From contig CM048842.1 in the NCBI GenBank assembly GCA_026545765.1, positions 17,386,667 through 17,450,666 on the forward strand: a stretch of 64,000 bases of DNA. Direction: 5' to 3'. This DNA comes from Plantago major (Eukaryota; Streptophyta; Magnoliopsida; Lamiales; Plantaginaceae). Position numbers and translations under genes: made by a program. The stretch's first letter is position 1. Every line of letters begins with the position of its first letter. This document shows, one piece after another, positions 1-11,034 of this stretch. Below the pieces are notes generated by a model, which saw only the letters and a program-made list of their open reading frames with translations, ran no database searches and was not told where the DNA came from.

Positions 1-58
1 ATCTGAAGTTCCTTCCACTCCAGTAGTTCAACCCTCTGAGCCTTTTGTTAAGATACAG

Positions 59-142
59 GTAACTCAGACACTTGACTACTCTAATACTTAGATATCCACT
101 CTAGTTTTGAAATCTAATCAAAACACTTCTACTTTCTTTCAG
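59..142 (+). other. Element D third-ORF intron 5
   Basis: The stretch runs from ATACAG|GTAACT to a T-rich tract ending TTTCTTTCAG|TCTC (84 nt). It is AT-rich and full of stops. It lies at the same place as intron 5 of B (21526-21603) and C (7045-6965), directly before the exon that begins with a Gln-rich motif. Confidence 0.75.
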
Positions 143-1985
143 TCTCAAACAAGTGCTATAAAGGTTCCTGAAGATTTATACCAGGACCTACTTCCCTTTT
201 TCAAGGAACACACTCTTCCAAAGCACCTTAAATGCTCTAAGAGATGGCAGACGCACAGATGCTCTGATCTATCTTAGATCACAAGGGTCACTGATAACCC
301 TACAAGGAGTGCAAGAGCTTTTGACTTGGAGAATTATGTGCATGCAATGTTTCCAATTGAGCAATATTTTTTTGCCACGTTGAATAAAAACTTCATAAGG
401 GATGTAGTACACAAGCTCATATGCTTTTGAGCAGGCAGACAAGAAGACCAGACTGCAGATGGCTTTCAAACAAACACTTCCTGAGAAGCTACAAATTGCT
501 CCTACTGAACAAGAGGAAGTAAATGGCCAAACAATTACACATCCAGATGTGATTAATCTGGTAACTGATGATGAGGAAGAGGAGACTGATGAGAATGACT
601 TTGATCCAAAATCTCCCTCTTCTCATCCCAGTAAGGATGGAAAAGATAAGAAGGATGATGATGATAGCGCTGCCCCAGGGACAGGAGGAATTGCACAAGG
701 CAATAATACCTCAGTTGCTGAGAAGCATACTGAGAGGACATTACACAATTCCCCTCCTCCATCTCCTCAGAGATCTACCCATCCCTCTCCCCAATAAGAA
801 GCCACTACTGCACAAGTAGTTGAGCACTCTGAGGATAATACTCAGAAGATATTGGAAGCACAAGCCAGAGTTGCTCAACTCAAACAACTGTTGGAGAAAG
901 AAGCACAGCTAAATCTTGAAATGGAAGTCAAGATAGCTGAAACTCAAGCCAATCTGAAAAAGATTGAAGAACTTACTCGCATGGAGGAAGAAGCCCTTGC
1001 TGAGAAAAAGCAACTCCAGCTTGCCATTCAGGCAATTGCTGAGGAAGTAGATGTTGAACAAGTATCTAAAGACAAGCATGATGCTGAGGCTGCATTACCA
1101 AAAGATGTCCGATCCTCCTCCTTTCTGAGAGGAAAGAAAACCATATCTGAGATGGTTGCTGGACTTGAAACTGTGGATGAAGAAGTCCTAGAGGATGAAG
1201 ATCACTGGAGTGGCAACTCAGAGGATGAAGAAGACAAGAGATTAGTAGACCACTCAAATGATCACTTGGGTGTTTCTCAGTTGAAAAGAAAGCTAATTGC
1301 TCCTCAAAGCTTCAGCAAAGTGCCAAATGTCAACTCTCATGATTATATGGACAGATACAAGGTCCTTGCTGAACTCATAAAGGAATTAAAACAGCAAAAT
1401 CAAGCAGTGATTGCATCAGTCCCTGCAGAAATGAATAAGTTCACTGAGTTATTCACTGAGAGAACAACAAGCATGGTCATTGCTCAGAGAGACCTAGAAA
1501 TGGTCAGGGATGATGACAATAATCTTGCTATGAAAGCCCTCAATGAGGCTAGCTATGCTACTGGAAAAGTAGATGCTACTCAAGGCCCACTTGCTCAGCT
1601 CACTGATAAAGACACTGGTCTTCTCAAACAAAATCAGGAGCTTAAGGCTCAAGTACATGAGTTGATTGCTACAAATAATGCTCTCCAAAGGAACTTTGAG
1701 TCTCTCTCAAAGTCCTTTGTGATTCTTGGTCAGTCAACAATGTCTAAGGGGGAAGGATCTCAAGGTGCTCAGAAAGGAAGAGGAAACAACAAAAGAAAAT
1801 CTGAGCAGCCACCACTTAGAATTAATGAGCCCTCCTCTAGTCAAGCTGCTCTACAGATAGTGACCATTACTCAGCAACCTCCTGCACAAGGAGTAGTTAC
1901 AAGGGCAAGCGTACAGAGACCTCCAAGGGGAACCAAGGCCCCAAGGAGAAGACAATACAAAGGGAAGAAGGATGAGTCTTCTGCA

Positions 1986-2042
1986 GAAGAAGAAGAAGAA
2001 GAAGAAGAAGAAGAAGAAGAAGAAGAAGAAGAAGAAGAAGAA
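1986..2042 (+). repeat. (GAA)19 microsatellite inside D's third ORF
   Basis: Nineteen uninterrupted GAA codons encode a poly-Glu run. The corresponding place in E (near 62660-62680) has only about five. This is an in-frame triplet expansion within an acidic segment. Confidence 0.95.
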
Positions 2043-2410
2043 GGATAAATCATCAAGCCCTTGGGCAATGAAGAGGGATGCAAATCTCCCCAGATAATTT
2101 TTTATGATGATGATGAGGAGTCAGATACTGATGAATCTCCTTTTGACAAAAAGAGAAGAAGGGATGATAGCCCATCCGAGCCCATTGTTGCAGTTCCTTT
2201 GCCAGCCAAAACACCCTCTGGAAACACCAAATCTATCCAGGGTGGTTCTTCAAGCAACAATCCCCCAAGGGAGAATTCAACGCAAAGGAGGAATAGATTG
2301 AGAACTGAAAATAGAAGGAAAAGGCAACTTCCACTCAGGCCAGAAGAAGCCAAGATTGAGTATGTGAAGACTGACAAGCTCTCCTCCTCCTACAGATGCA
2401 TACATCAAAG

Positions 2411-2415
2411 AAATG
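2411..2415. other. Target-site duplication of element C (left copy)
   Basis: AAATG here is repeated at 33956-33960 on the far side of C. Both copies abut the TG...CA ends of C's LTRs exactly. Confidence 0.9.
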
Positions 2416-3832
2416 TGTTGGTCCAGATAACGGCAAAGTAAAATACTAGAGGGGGGGGGGGTGAATAGTCTTTTAAACTTTTTTCGATAAACACAGTTTC
2501 TCAGAAACCTGGGGGTTTCTGATACTTAAATTCAGAGCGCGGAAGACTTTAAGATAGGTAATAAGTATGTGTGTGTGCTTTGCTGAAATGTAAATACAGA
2601 AAGGTAAATGACACAGCAAGTATAGTAGTATCTGGAGGTGGCGTAATCCTCCAACTAATCCACTTCGGTCTTTCTGAGACCTAGAATTCACTAGAACAGA
2701 TAATTGAGTTCACCTTACAATAATCCTATTCTAAGATTCCTAAACAAATGGTTCCCAACCAAATGTTCCCCCTGAGTTATTCCCCAGCTCCTAGAGCTAA
2801 GTACTTCCTCTACTCAGATAACCTTGGAGTTATTCCTTGATTTTCCAAATGAAGTACTTCCTCTACTCCACGCCTTGATGGTGTTGGTTATAAGGTTTGT
2901 CAGAGAGGCTTCTCGTATAACTTTTCAGTTATGTTTTCAGAGAGCCTAATAGAACAAGACTACTTAATACACTTGTTCAGTGGATGGTAGTCTGTTCTTT
3001 ACTGACCCAAGTAATTGATGTTCGTTCTGAAGAATGAGCTTCAGAAAGGGTATCTGATAGTTCAACTCTTTCACGAATAACAATCTCTTGTTAAGGTTCA
3101 GGAAAACTTAGAACTACTAGTGATTCTTCGAGCAACAGAAAGCTTTCAGAAAGGGTAGTAGAGTGCTTGAGAGAATACTTTGCTTGATGGTAAGTTTGCA
3201 AGATAGAGCGTTCTAATGTGTGTATTTCTCAGCATCTAAGTGTGTGATATATATAGATGAATTTGAGAGTTGTTGGAATGATATCCATTAGACACAATTC
3301 AAATTCAGTCCATACTTATCTTGAAATGAGTACTCAGAAGTCCTTGTCTTATGTCTTAGAGAGGACTGTGCTTCAGCGGCTTTTCTGCCGATGCAATTAA
3401 TGCACTTGTACTATTTCTTGTCCTGTAGTCTTCAACGGATACATGAGCCTTTCTGATGGCTTGCATGCTCCATACTCATGATGTCATGTGTCCAGAATCA
3501 TATTTCAAAAGTAAGTAAATACACTTAAGAAAGGATTAAGGACATAGTCTTTATGAGTTAGACTAAACCTTGATATCTTCATAAATCTTGTGCAATCTTC
3601 AGTCTTCTAATCTTCAGAAAAGCTCCATTGCTAGGATTGATCTTTCATGGTCTTCTGGAAATAAAAATTACACTCAGAGACCTATAATCCTAATACAAGA
3701 TTTACTAGACTAATCATACTCAGTGATTTCCTCTTTTACAATGTTCAAGTGAACCAAGAGTACTTAATCACCTTTCTGGCAAAGATAAGAACATGTGATG
3801 AGTGATCAAAATACTAACATATATTCCTGACA
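2416..3832 (-). mobile_element. Element C 3' LTR
   Basis: A 1417-bp LTR whose minus strand starts TGTCAGGAATATATG and ends ...CTGGACCAACA. It has a C-run (G-run on +, about 2451-2461) near the U5 end and a TATATATA motif near 3248. It pairs with 32535-33955. Differences from that copy include small changes at CTG/CAG sites. Confidence 0.92.
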
Positions 3833-3847
3833 AATTTCCCCCTTTTT
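3833..3847 (-). promoter_or_regulatory. Element C polypurine tract
   Basis: The minus strand reads AAAAAGGGGGAAATT and directly abuts the 3' LTR. A conserved GATAGTCATTGATGACTGATC segment precedes it, as in B, D and E. Confidence 0.9.
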
Positions 3848-4265
3848 GATCAGTCATCAATGACTATCTTTTAAGTCCTATTACAAATTTGTAATCCTGG
3901 AAGAGAAAACAATCCACCACTTAATCATTTTGAATGATATTCAATTTTAGTTGAATTAAGTGCAGAAAGTAAACATCAACCAAATCACAAGAAGTGATCT
4001 TTGCTGATAAGTTGTCATCTATTAGAATGTATCTGAGAGTATGATCTTTAGATAGGTACAGTTTACAGAGTAAGATGCAACTTTTACAGATAGAGAAATT
4101 CAGAAACAATCAGCAAGATTACAAAAAGCTCACAAAACATACTAAGTAAATTAGAACAAAGGAGAATCCAAGCTCCAAGAGAGTATTCTAAAGTTACTAG
4201 TCTTCAAGTCTTCAGAAATGCAACTTGGGTTCAGATACCTCAAGTTCTTCAGCATCCTTTCTGGA
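3848..4265 (-). other. Element C 3' untranslated spacer
   Basis: About 420 nt of AT-rich sequence lie between the third-ORF stop and the PPT. Parallel spacers exist in B (24343-24717), D (34507-34859) and E (61382-61752). They share the segment 'TTGTCAGCAAAGATCAC' and 'TTGGTTGATGT'. I see no ORF. Confidence 0.6.
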
Positions 4266-7200
4266 TCAGTTGACATAATCATCCACTTTTTTGCATTCTT
4301 GGACATAGTCATAAAGAATCCTTCTGACAGAGAGCTCTGTCTTTCTGGATAAGTCACATATTTCATGGTAACTCTTGCCAAGCTTGTGATTCTTCCGCAG
4401 AAAATGTTTGACCCAGAAGTACTTTCCCCAGGCCCAGGCATGGTCTACTTGCAGCTGAGATAGGTTGAAATACTTGTATATTTCTTCCAGATAGTGTATA
4501 TCATCTAGGTATTCATCCAATGTCATATAGAATGACTCATAGGTTGAAACACCTAGTTTGTTCTTCCTGTTGTAGCTACCATCCAGTTTTCTTAACTTGT
4601 GTACATCATCAGGCTTTGGGTAAGGACAGGAAAAAGAAAGATCCATCTTTCTGGCTTCATTCCTCTTTTCTACTTCAAAGTTTAGCCAGGCATGAAGGTG
4701 CTCAGGTTTTAGCAATTAAAGCCTTCTCTCCATTTCAGGATCTGGTTGATGATGGGAGTTGGAAACTTATCATTGACAAGTAGATGTTGTAGTTCCAGAA
4801 TCCAATACCCTCTCTTGTTCAGAATGCACCTATATGAAGACTCTTCATTACTAGTCTTCACATATTTAATGTGGGCATCAGTTGGCCATTCTTGATGTGT
4901 TTCTCTGTTTACTCTGCCAAACTGGGAATCCCTTCTTGGTTTTCTGTTAGGTGGCCTTCTGTCTTGAGATTCTCTAACCCTTTCTTCCTGCCTTGGGGCT
5001 GTGCTGGTGGATGTTCCTTGTATTGACTTGGGATTTCCAGAAGGAGTTCTGGCTGCCAAAGGCCTTGCTGCTAGAGGAGGTTGTGAAGTAGTTGCTTGTC
5101 TCCTTTTCTTGTGAAGTGGACGTTCATCTGTATCAGATTCATCCTCATCATCATTGAAGTCAAATTGGAGACTTGCAGCTTTCTTGGCCTCTCACTTCTC
5201 ATTCTTCCTTTTCTTCTTCTTCTTCAGAAGTCTTCTTCTCTTCTGAGATTATAAGGGACTTGGCTCCCCTAGTTATCATACTTCTCAGCCTTCTGGCTGG
5301 TTGATCTGGAACAACTTCTTTAGTAGGGGCATCTCCAGTGTCCTTGATGACTAGTTGACTTGAGGAGGGAGAATTTGATTGTTTTCTTTTTCTTCCTCTG
5401 CCTTTCTGAGGCATCTCTTCCCCCTTAGTTATGAATGACTGACTCATGACAGCATAAGCTTCAGAGAGTGATTCAAAGTTTTTCTGGAGATTGTTGTGCA
5501 CCCTGACTAATTCTTGAAGTTCCTTCTTCAGTTCTTTGTTCACTTTAACCAGTTCTGCTCCTTTACATTGAGCTCTTCAAGCGGCCTTAGGATGGCGTTG
5601 GCTTGCGGGGCGACATGGTCGCTTCATTCAATGCTGCATTAGCATTGTTACAATCCTCATCCTGACCAACCCTAGGACTTTTCGAGAGAGAGCTATCTTT
5701 GGTTGCTCGATTGACTAAAGCGTGACGATGGCTTCATCTCTTCTGGGATGGATTTTAGCACTTCTGTGTCTTGGGCAACTAGTGTCTCTCTGAGTTCCAA
5801 AAAGACACTGTTCCTTGCACGGTGCTCTTCACTTCTTGAACTACCTGGTGCAGAGAAGATATGAGGAGCAAGTAGGGCTCTCTTTTGCTGAGTGATAAGT
5901 CTTTCATCTTCTTCTGCAGTAATCAAGTTGCGGTCTTCTTCAGCATCACTCTCATAATCCTTCTCTGGGATTGTTTGCAAGCTGGCTAACATCTTTTGTT
6001 TGCCTTGGAGTATGCTGGCCTTCTGAGAGGATGTAGAAGGTCTTTCTGATGCAGCCTCAGCATCATGCTCTTCATCATCATTGTCATCCATGGCATCTAT
6101 CTCAGTAGCTGTGACAACAATGGCATTCTTCAGATTTCTTTGCTCATCTAGGAGTGCCAATTCCTTGGCATTAGCTTCTTTGAGCTTCTTGAGTTTGGCC
6201 TTTTTTTCATCAACAAGAGCTTGACACTCAATGCTGATTCTCTTTTCTTCTTCCAACACCTTTCTGAGTTGTTCAATCCTGAACTCAGCGGCTGAAATTT
6301 CTTCTATGGCATTATTGTGCTCAGCCTGTTGGATACCTTGATGAGACTTGGGAGGTGATGATGATGGAGCTTTCTGAGCATTTGAAGGAGTAGCCTTTTC
6401 TCCACTTCCTTTGCTAGCTTTCTGAATCCCGCCTTGTCCAGGTTGGGGATCATCATTCTGATCATCATCATCATCACTCTTGTTCTTTGCTTCTTGGTTT
6501 GGATGCTCAGAGGGAGGTTCTTAATAATAATTTTGGTCGATCTCCTCGTCATCTTCTAAAACCAGGTTGATCACATTTGGGAATGTAATCATCCTCCCAT
6601 TAACTTCTTCTTGTTCAGCAGGATAAGTAGTGAGCTTGCTGGGCAAGGCAGGATGGGTAACCATCTGCTCTTGGGTTTGAGCATCCGCAGACTTGAAATC
6701 TGCTATAAGTCTTTGTGCTACTTCATGAATGAAGTCTTCATGCATCAGAGTGGCAAAAGAGTAGGACTCTGTTGGGAACAATGCATGGATATAATCTTCC
6801 AGATTGAAGGCGATTGCTCTCTTTTCTGGGACGTCGATTACTCTGGCTAATTCAGAAAGGTCAGCCTTTCTGAGTTTCTGCCATTGTCTGAAGCACTTGA
6901 GATGTTTATTTAAAGTGTGCTTCTGGAAAGCCTTGAGTAAATCAACTGGCACTAGACTTTGAGCCTGAAATAAAGGGATCAAGTTAGTTTTGTTCAAACC
7001 ACTTGTGTTAGTATCTGTGTGCAAAAGTAAGCTTTCTAAGCATACCTGTGTAGAAACACTAGGCTCATCTACTTGGACTTCTGCTTGTTTGGGCACAGAG
7101 GCCTCAGATACCTTGCTGTGAGGAGAAGTCTAATCCTCATCAACCCTTCTTTCTGCTAGAACCTGAGAATTAAAATCAAATATGTTTAGAAACTGTTAAC

Positions 7201-9444
7201 AGAAAAGTTAAGTGGAAAAATGCTTTCTGAGACTTCACTTACTTCCAAGTGAGGAAGCTCAGTGGCATCTTTCTCAGAAACCTTGGGGTTTCGAACCTTT
7301 CTCTTGACTCGCTTCTTGACATTGCGGTTTCTTTTGGAGGAGATAAGACCACAGTCTTTCCTACCAAGTGTTCTTCTGACTGAGCCAGTAAGAACAAACA
7401 TAAAAGATTTAGTAGTGGGTTTTCCAGAGCATTCGTGAAGAAGACTATTACTGATTACTTACCTTCTCGTGAAGGCTCAAGAATACTTCCTCAGAGAGCT
7501 TTTCAGCCTCTGGAATCTCTTGGTTTTGGGGTGTTAGTTCCACCACCACTACTTCCTCAGTTGGAGCCTAAGAAGAAACATTAAGAAGATTAGAACATAA
7601 GATAAGAGCATTTTTAGTTAGTTATTTCTTGTTTAGAGATAACTTTGCTACCTGTGGGACAGGCTCTTCTTGATGTTCTGAGGTTGGAGGAACCTCTTCT
7701 GATTCAAAGGGGTGGACAAGTTTTCTTCCCCCTGAAAGATTACCTCTAAATTGGCCTGTAACAAACAAAGCTTATGAATAACTGGTTAACATATACCTAC
7801 GTTCACAAGTTAAATACAAACCAGCTTTGTTACCTGAATAGAGTCAGGCTGATCATTGATCTCTTGGACTTGTGGTGATTCCACAGTCTCTCTGTGCTCA
7901 TTGTTTTTCTCCTCTGCAGTATCATTCTGAGTCTCCATCTCAGTTTGATCCCTTTCTGAGAGTTGAGCTTTCTCAGAAGGTTGACGAACCTGTGTTAAAA
8001 CAGGATTTTCTTTAGCAACATTAAGTGCTGGCATTGTGAATGTGGAAGCAATGTCAGGATCTTCCAGCATTCTATCTTCCTCACCCAGGCCTTCTTCTTC
8101 CTGCTGGGCAGAGGGGCTCTTGTCTCTCTGAAGAGCTGAGCTTGATTCTCCTCCATGGGTCTCATACTTGAATCTTTTGAGTACTTTTGCAAGTACTTCA
8201 TCATCCTCAGAATCACTATTCTGTGTTGATGCAGACCCATCTATGATATTTCTATCATCTCTGGAGAGTTCTGGAGCAGTCTGGTTCAGGATTCTTGGAG
8301 CATTCTGGAGTTGCCTTTCTGGGCATCCAACATCTTTTGAGACCTTGTCTCCAGAAGGTTGTGCCTCTTGTATGCTTAGGGACTTGGAGGCTCTTTTGCT
8401 TTGAGTCCTCTTTCTCTTGGCAACCGGAGGTTTAGCTTGAGCTTTCTCAGAGACCTCCTCACCTTGCTGTGCAGTTTCTTCTTCTTCTGCCTTTCTGAGT
8501 GCGTTCTCAGCAGCAAGTTTCTCCTTTTCTTCAAAGGCGTGTCTGAAAAGGGAGTTGGTGACTGGGATTTCTTGTTTCTCTCTGAGAGTGATTCCCATTG
8601 TTTCCAGAATGTAACAGATTCTGAGACCAAAGTGCATATTGGCCTTTGGCTCAGCAAGGCCATTGATGATTTTGGGCTCAAATTCCTCAATATGTCCAAG
8701 GAATTTGTTGAAGGCGTACTTCCCCCAATTGAAGTGGGTTTCCTGCCCTTCATGCTTCTTGTTCAGAAGATGCATCATCATCCATCTCTCCATGCTTATC
8801 TAGTCTACTCCACCTTTGTTGCCATCAAAGCAACTGACCAGAATAAGAGCTAAAGTACTCCAGTGTTTCTGGAGATGACTAGTTCTGATGGCTTTCAGAA
8901 CAAAGTCTCCTGGGCAACCCTTTGCATTTTCTAACTGGATTGCTTCAAATAGCTCTTTGACGCCTTGAATCATGGAAGCGTCCTTGATGTTGATGTCTTC
9001 AATTGTTCCTCGATTTTTCAATCGGAATATCTTGCAGAAAGTCTTGCAGTCTAGAACAATTTCTTGTCCTTGGACTTCAGTCTGCATGTATTTCTCTTCT
9101 TCATCATTCACAACCTTTGTGAAGATTTTGGAGTTGTTATAGAACTCCAGTACATCCAATGTGGATAGTCCACTGGGTGCAGCAGATAGAAGCTTGTAGA
9201 TATGGGAATTCTTCAGCATCCCCAATATCAGTTTCCTTTCTGGTCTTGAAGGTATAACTTTTGGTACATACCTCTTCAGCAGAAAAGCTCCCCAATTCAT
9301 TTTATGGTTAGGGTTCCAGTCCGATGGAGTGAAATTTCCCAGAAGGCGATTATTCAACACCTTAAGTTCCTTTCCTCCTTGCTTTTCAGCAGGAGTAGAT
9401 GATGCGGCTTTAGGGTTCTTTTTGGTCATCTTCTTGGGTGCCAT
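4266..9444 (-). pseudogene. Element C third ORF, six exons, plant-transposon-domain-like protein (broken)
   Basis: Translation starts at ATG 9444. Exon 1 (9444-7834) has a basic start and then a 200-residue block with a pattern of the type LDVLEFYNN ... VQGQEI ... CKTFCKIF. That resembles the 'putative plant transposon protein/plant mobile domain' pattern; this is my reading of the motif, not a search result. A Glu/Lys-rich, Ser-rich acidic tail follows. Exons 2-5 are short (105-133 nt) and exon 6 (from 6964) holds acidic, coiled-coil and C-terminal domains. Breaks include TAG at 8800-8802 (CAG in B), TAG in exon 5, and frameshifts in exon 6 near 6530, 6280, 5560-5700, 5190 and 4710. The gene lies where Sireviruses carry an 'env-like' ORF, but I see neither a signal peptide nor a clear membrane segment. 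Its role is unknown. Confidence 0.75.
6965..7833 (-). other. Five introns of element C third ORF
   Basis: Proposed introns on the minus strand are 7833-7756 (78 nt), 7651-7568 (84), 7462-7376 (87, acceptor uncertain), 7242-7163 (80) and 7045-6965 (81). Donors are GTAACA, GTAGCA, GTAAGT, GTAAGT and GTATGC. Acceptors end TTACAG, TCTTAG, AGTCAG, TCTCAG and TTTCAG after T-rich tracts. Introns 4 and 5 flank an exon of exactly 117 nt, the same length as in B. Exon 2 (104 nt) is not a multiple of three, so either an indel is present or one border is wrong. Confidence 0.75.
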
Positions 9445-10251
9445 CTCTTATATAGAGTTTTGAGTGAGTGTTTTTCAGATGAATTTTGCACAATTAATCG
9501 AGATTAGTCTATCTTTTCAGAAGACTAAGCACAAGAAGTTGAGTTTGCAGAGGGGGTTTTGTAGAAATCTTGAGAGATTTTGCTGTTTTGATGCAAGTTT
9601 GAAATTTCGGAATTGGTAAAAGTATTTGTCTTTTGCCCAAATCCTATATATATAGCAGACAAAATGTACATAGATACAACATACATACAACTGAATATGA
9701 ATGCGTGTCTTTGTATCTGCGTAAAGTACGTCCTTTGTACTTCATTAAATGCGTAGTGGGCCATGTCTGCATTTCTCAACAGACATTACTTGCTTTGTTT
9801 TAATCTCAATCGTTGAGATCAAACGTTTATTCATCAAGGGCTTATATTGAATATCTTGTAATGATATCAATCAACAAATTAATGGTATTGTGCCGACTTT
9901 ATGGATTTTTAACAAGTTACATCCATTATGTCACTTAGTAAAGAGTAAGAACACTCAATCGTTTGAACTTATCATTCTGAGTGTCAAGTCCTTATCTTTA
10001 TATTGTTTATCATAAAAATGGCAAAAATACGAGACATTGGACATGTTTGACTTTTAGAACTTATACTTTTCGGGCTTTGTGTGCCTTTTCTATTTATGAC
10101 TAAATAGCTTTCTGAATTCAAGTGTCAGAAGCCTCAGTTGTTTGAATGTATTTGACCCACTCTCGGTAAGTTCTAGTCTTATTTACTTATTGAGTGTGTA
10201 CCAACCCTTGCCTTTCTAGATACCCATTCCAGAAATGTTTTGCCTTTCTGA
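9445..10251 (-). other. Element C spacer upstream of the third ORF (B-proximal part)
   Basis: About 800 nt of non-coding, AT-rich DNA lie between B's insertion point and the third ORF start. It continues on the other side of B at 26428-26543. I see no long ORF. It contains the TATATATAG motif listed separately. Confidence 0.7.
9645..9657 (-). promoter_or_regulatory. TATA-like motif about 200 nt upstream of C third ORF
   Basis: The minus strand reads CTATATATATAGGATTT roughly 205 nt before ATG 9444. The homologous spot in B (18607-18623, about 190-200 nt before ATG 18809) carries CTATATATATAGGATTTTG although the surrounding spacer has diverged. This suggests an internal promoter, but that is inference only. 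Confidence 0.5.
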
Positions 10252-10256
10252 GTGTT
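10252..10256. other. Target-site duplication of element B (left copy)
   Basis: GTGTT here is repeated at 26423-26427, directly outside B's LTR ends. Confidence 0.9.
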
Positions 10257-10328
10257 TGTTGGGAAATTTGTTGGGAAATTTCTTGAGAAATTTGCTAGGA
10301 AATTTGTTAGATATTTTGTTAGAAATAT
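10257..10328 (+). repeat. Six degenerate 12-bp repeats at the start of B's 5' LTR
   Basis: Units in order: TGTTGGGAAATT twice, TCTTGAGAAATT, TGCTAGGAAATT, TGTTAGATATTT, TGTTAGAAATAT. The first four resemble the PPT/LTR junction (GGGAAATT followed by TGTT). The same array opens the 3' LTR at 24733-24804. Related element E starts directly at TGTTAGATATTT. Confidence 0.9.
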
Positions 10329-11026
10329 CTGTTTAGATTTTGATCAGCAACATGATGACTTATCTTAGTCTCAGAAAGGTGATTAGTACTCTTGGTTCAC
10401 TTGAACCTTGTAAAAGAGGAAACTCACTAAGTATGATAGTCTAGCTAATCTTGTATAGGATGTTAGGTCTCAAAATGTAATTTTTATTTTATGAAGAGAA
10501 GACCAAGAAGAAGACATCCAAGCAGAACAAGCTCAACGACATTGAAGACTTGAAGAAACTGCGCAAGATTACTGAAACTGTTGTTCAGATACCTTAGCCA
10601 GATATCTTGAAGACACGAACAGTTTTAAACAGACTGTGTCACAAGAGATATCGAGAAATAAAAACTATCTGAAACAAGGAAAGTGTCCATGATATCTATT
10701 CTCAGATACCTTGAGCATTAACCACATTTCTGAAAAAGAATTATATATTGCAAACAAAGTTGTTTCAATAAATAAGTGGTATCTGAAGATTGAAGATAAG
10801 GACGTGCAAAGAATCAGATAACACTAGTCTCTGATACAAAGCATAGTTCCGTTGACACTCTGAGGACAAAAGTATAGTACAATTCATTTAATGCACGGAC
10901 AGAGATGTCCGAATAAAAGCAACGCAGTTCAAGAAGAAGACAAAACCTGCTACAGTACTATACAAAGATATCAATAGTTTGAATTTGAGCCTAACGGATA
11001 CTATTCAAACGGCACTCAAATTCATC

Positions 11027-11034
11027 TATAAATA
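11027..11034 (+). promoter_or_regulatory. TATA box in B 5' LTR
   Basis: TATAAATA stands in a CATCTATAAATATCAACAC context, also found in the B 3' LTR (25498-25505), in the E LTR (60624-60631, minus strand) and, with small changes, in D (35456-35463). It is probably the core promoter for the genomic RNA. Confidence 0.7.

Larger units (their letters stand above)
1..2415 (+). pseudogene. Element D third ORF, exon 5 end to mid exon 6 (broken)
   Basis: This is the left part of D's third ORF. Bases 1-58 end exon 5, 59-142 are an intron, and exon 6 starts at 143. The protein then runs through an acidic Asp/Glu-rich stretch (about 560-680), a Gln/Glu/Lys-rich coiled coil (about 850-1050), a basic region and a Glu run. 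It stops at the codon region for a YRCIHQRNG motif, where C was inserted. Breaks include a TAG near 273, a frame change near 430, TAA at 795-797 and TAA at 2046-2048; the last is a CAA-to-TAA change judged from related copies. The order of segments matches exon 6 of B and C. The function is unknown. I call it the third ORF from its place between pol and the PPT in B and C. Confidence 0.8.

Noticed and set aside
1871-2083. Minus-strand ORF with a long poly-Ser run
   Set aside because: It is the antisense shadow of the GAA repeat in the third ORF of D.
8401-8853. Plus-strand ORF of 150 codons rich in Phe/Leu/Ser
   Set aside because: It lies antisense to exon 1 of C's third ORF, which is conserved in B; a shadow frame.
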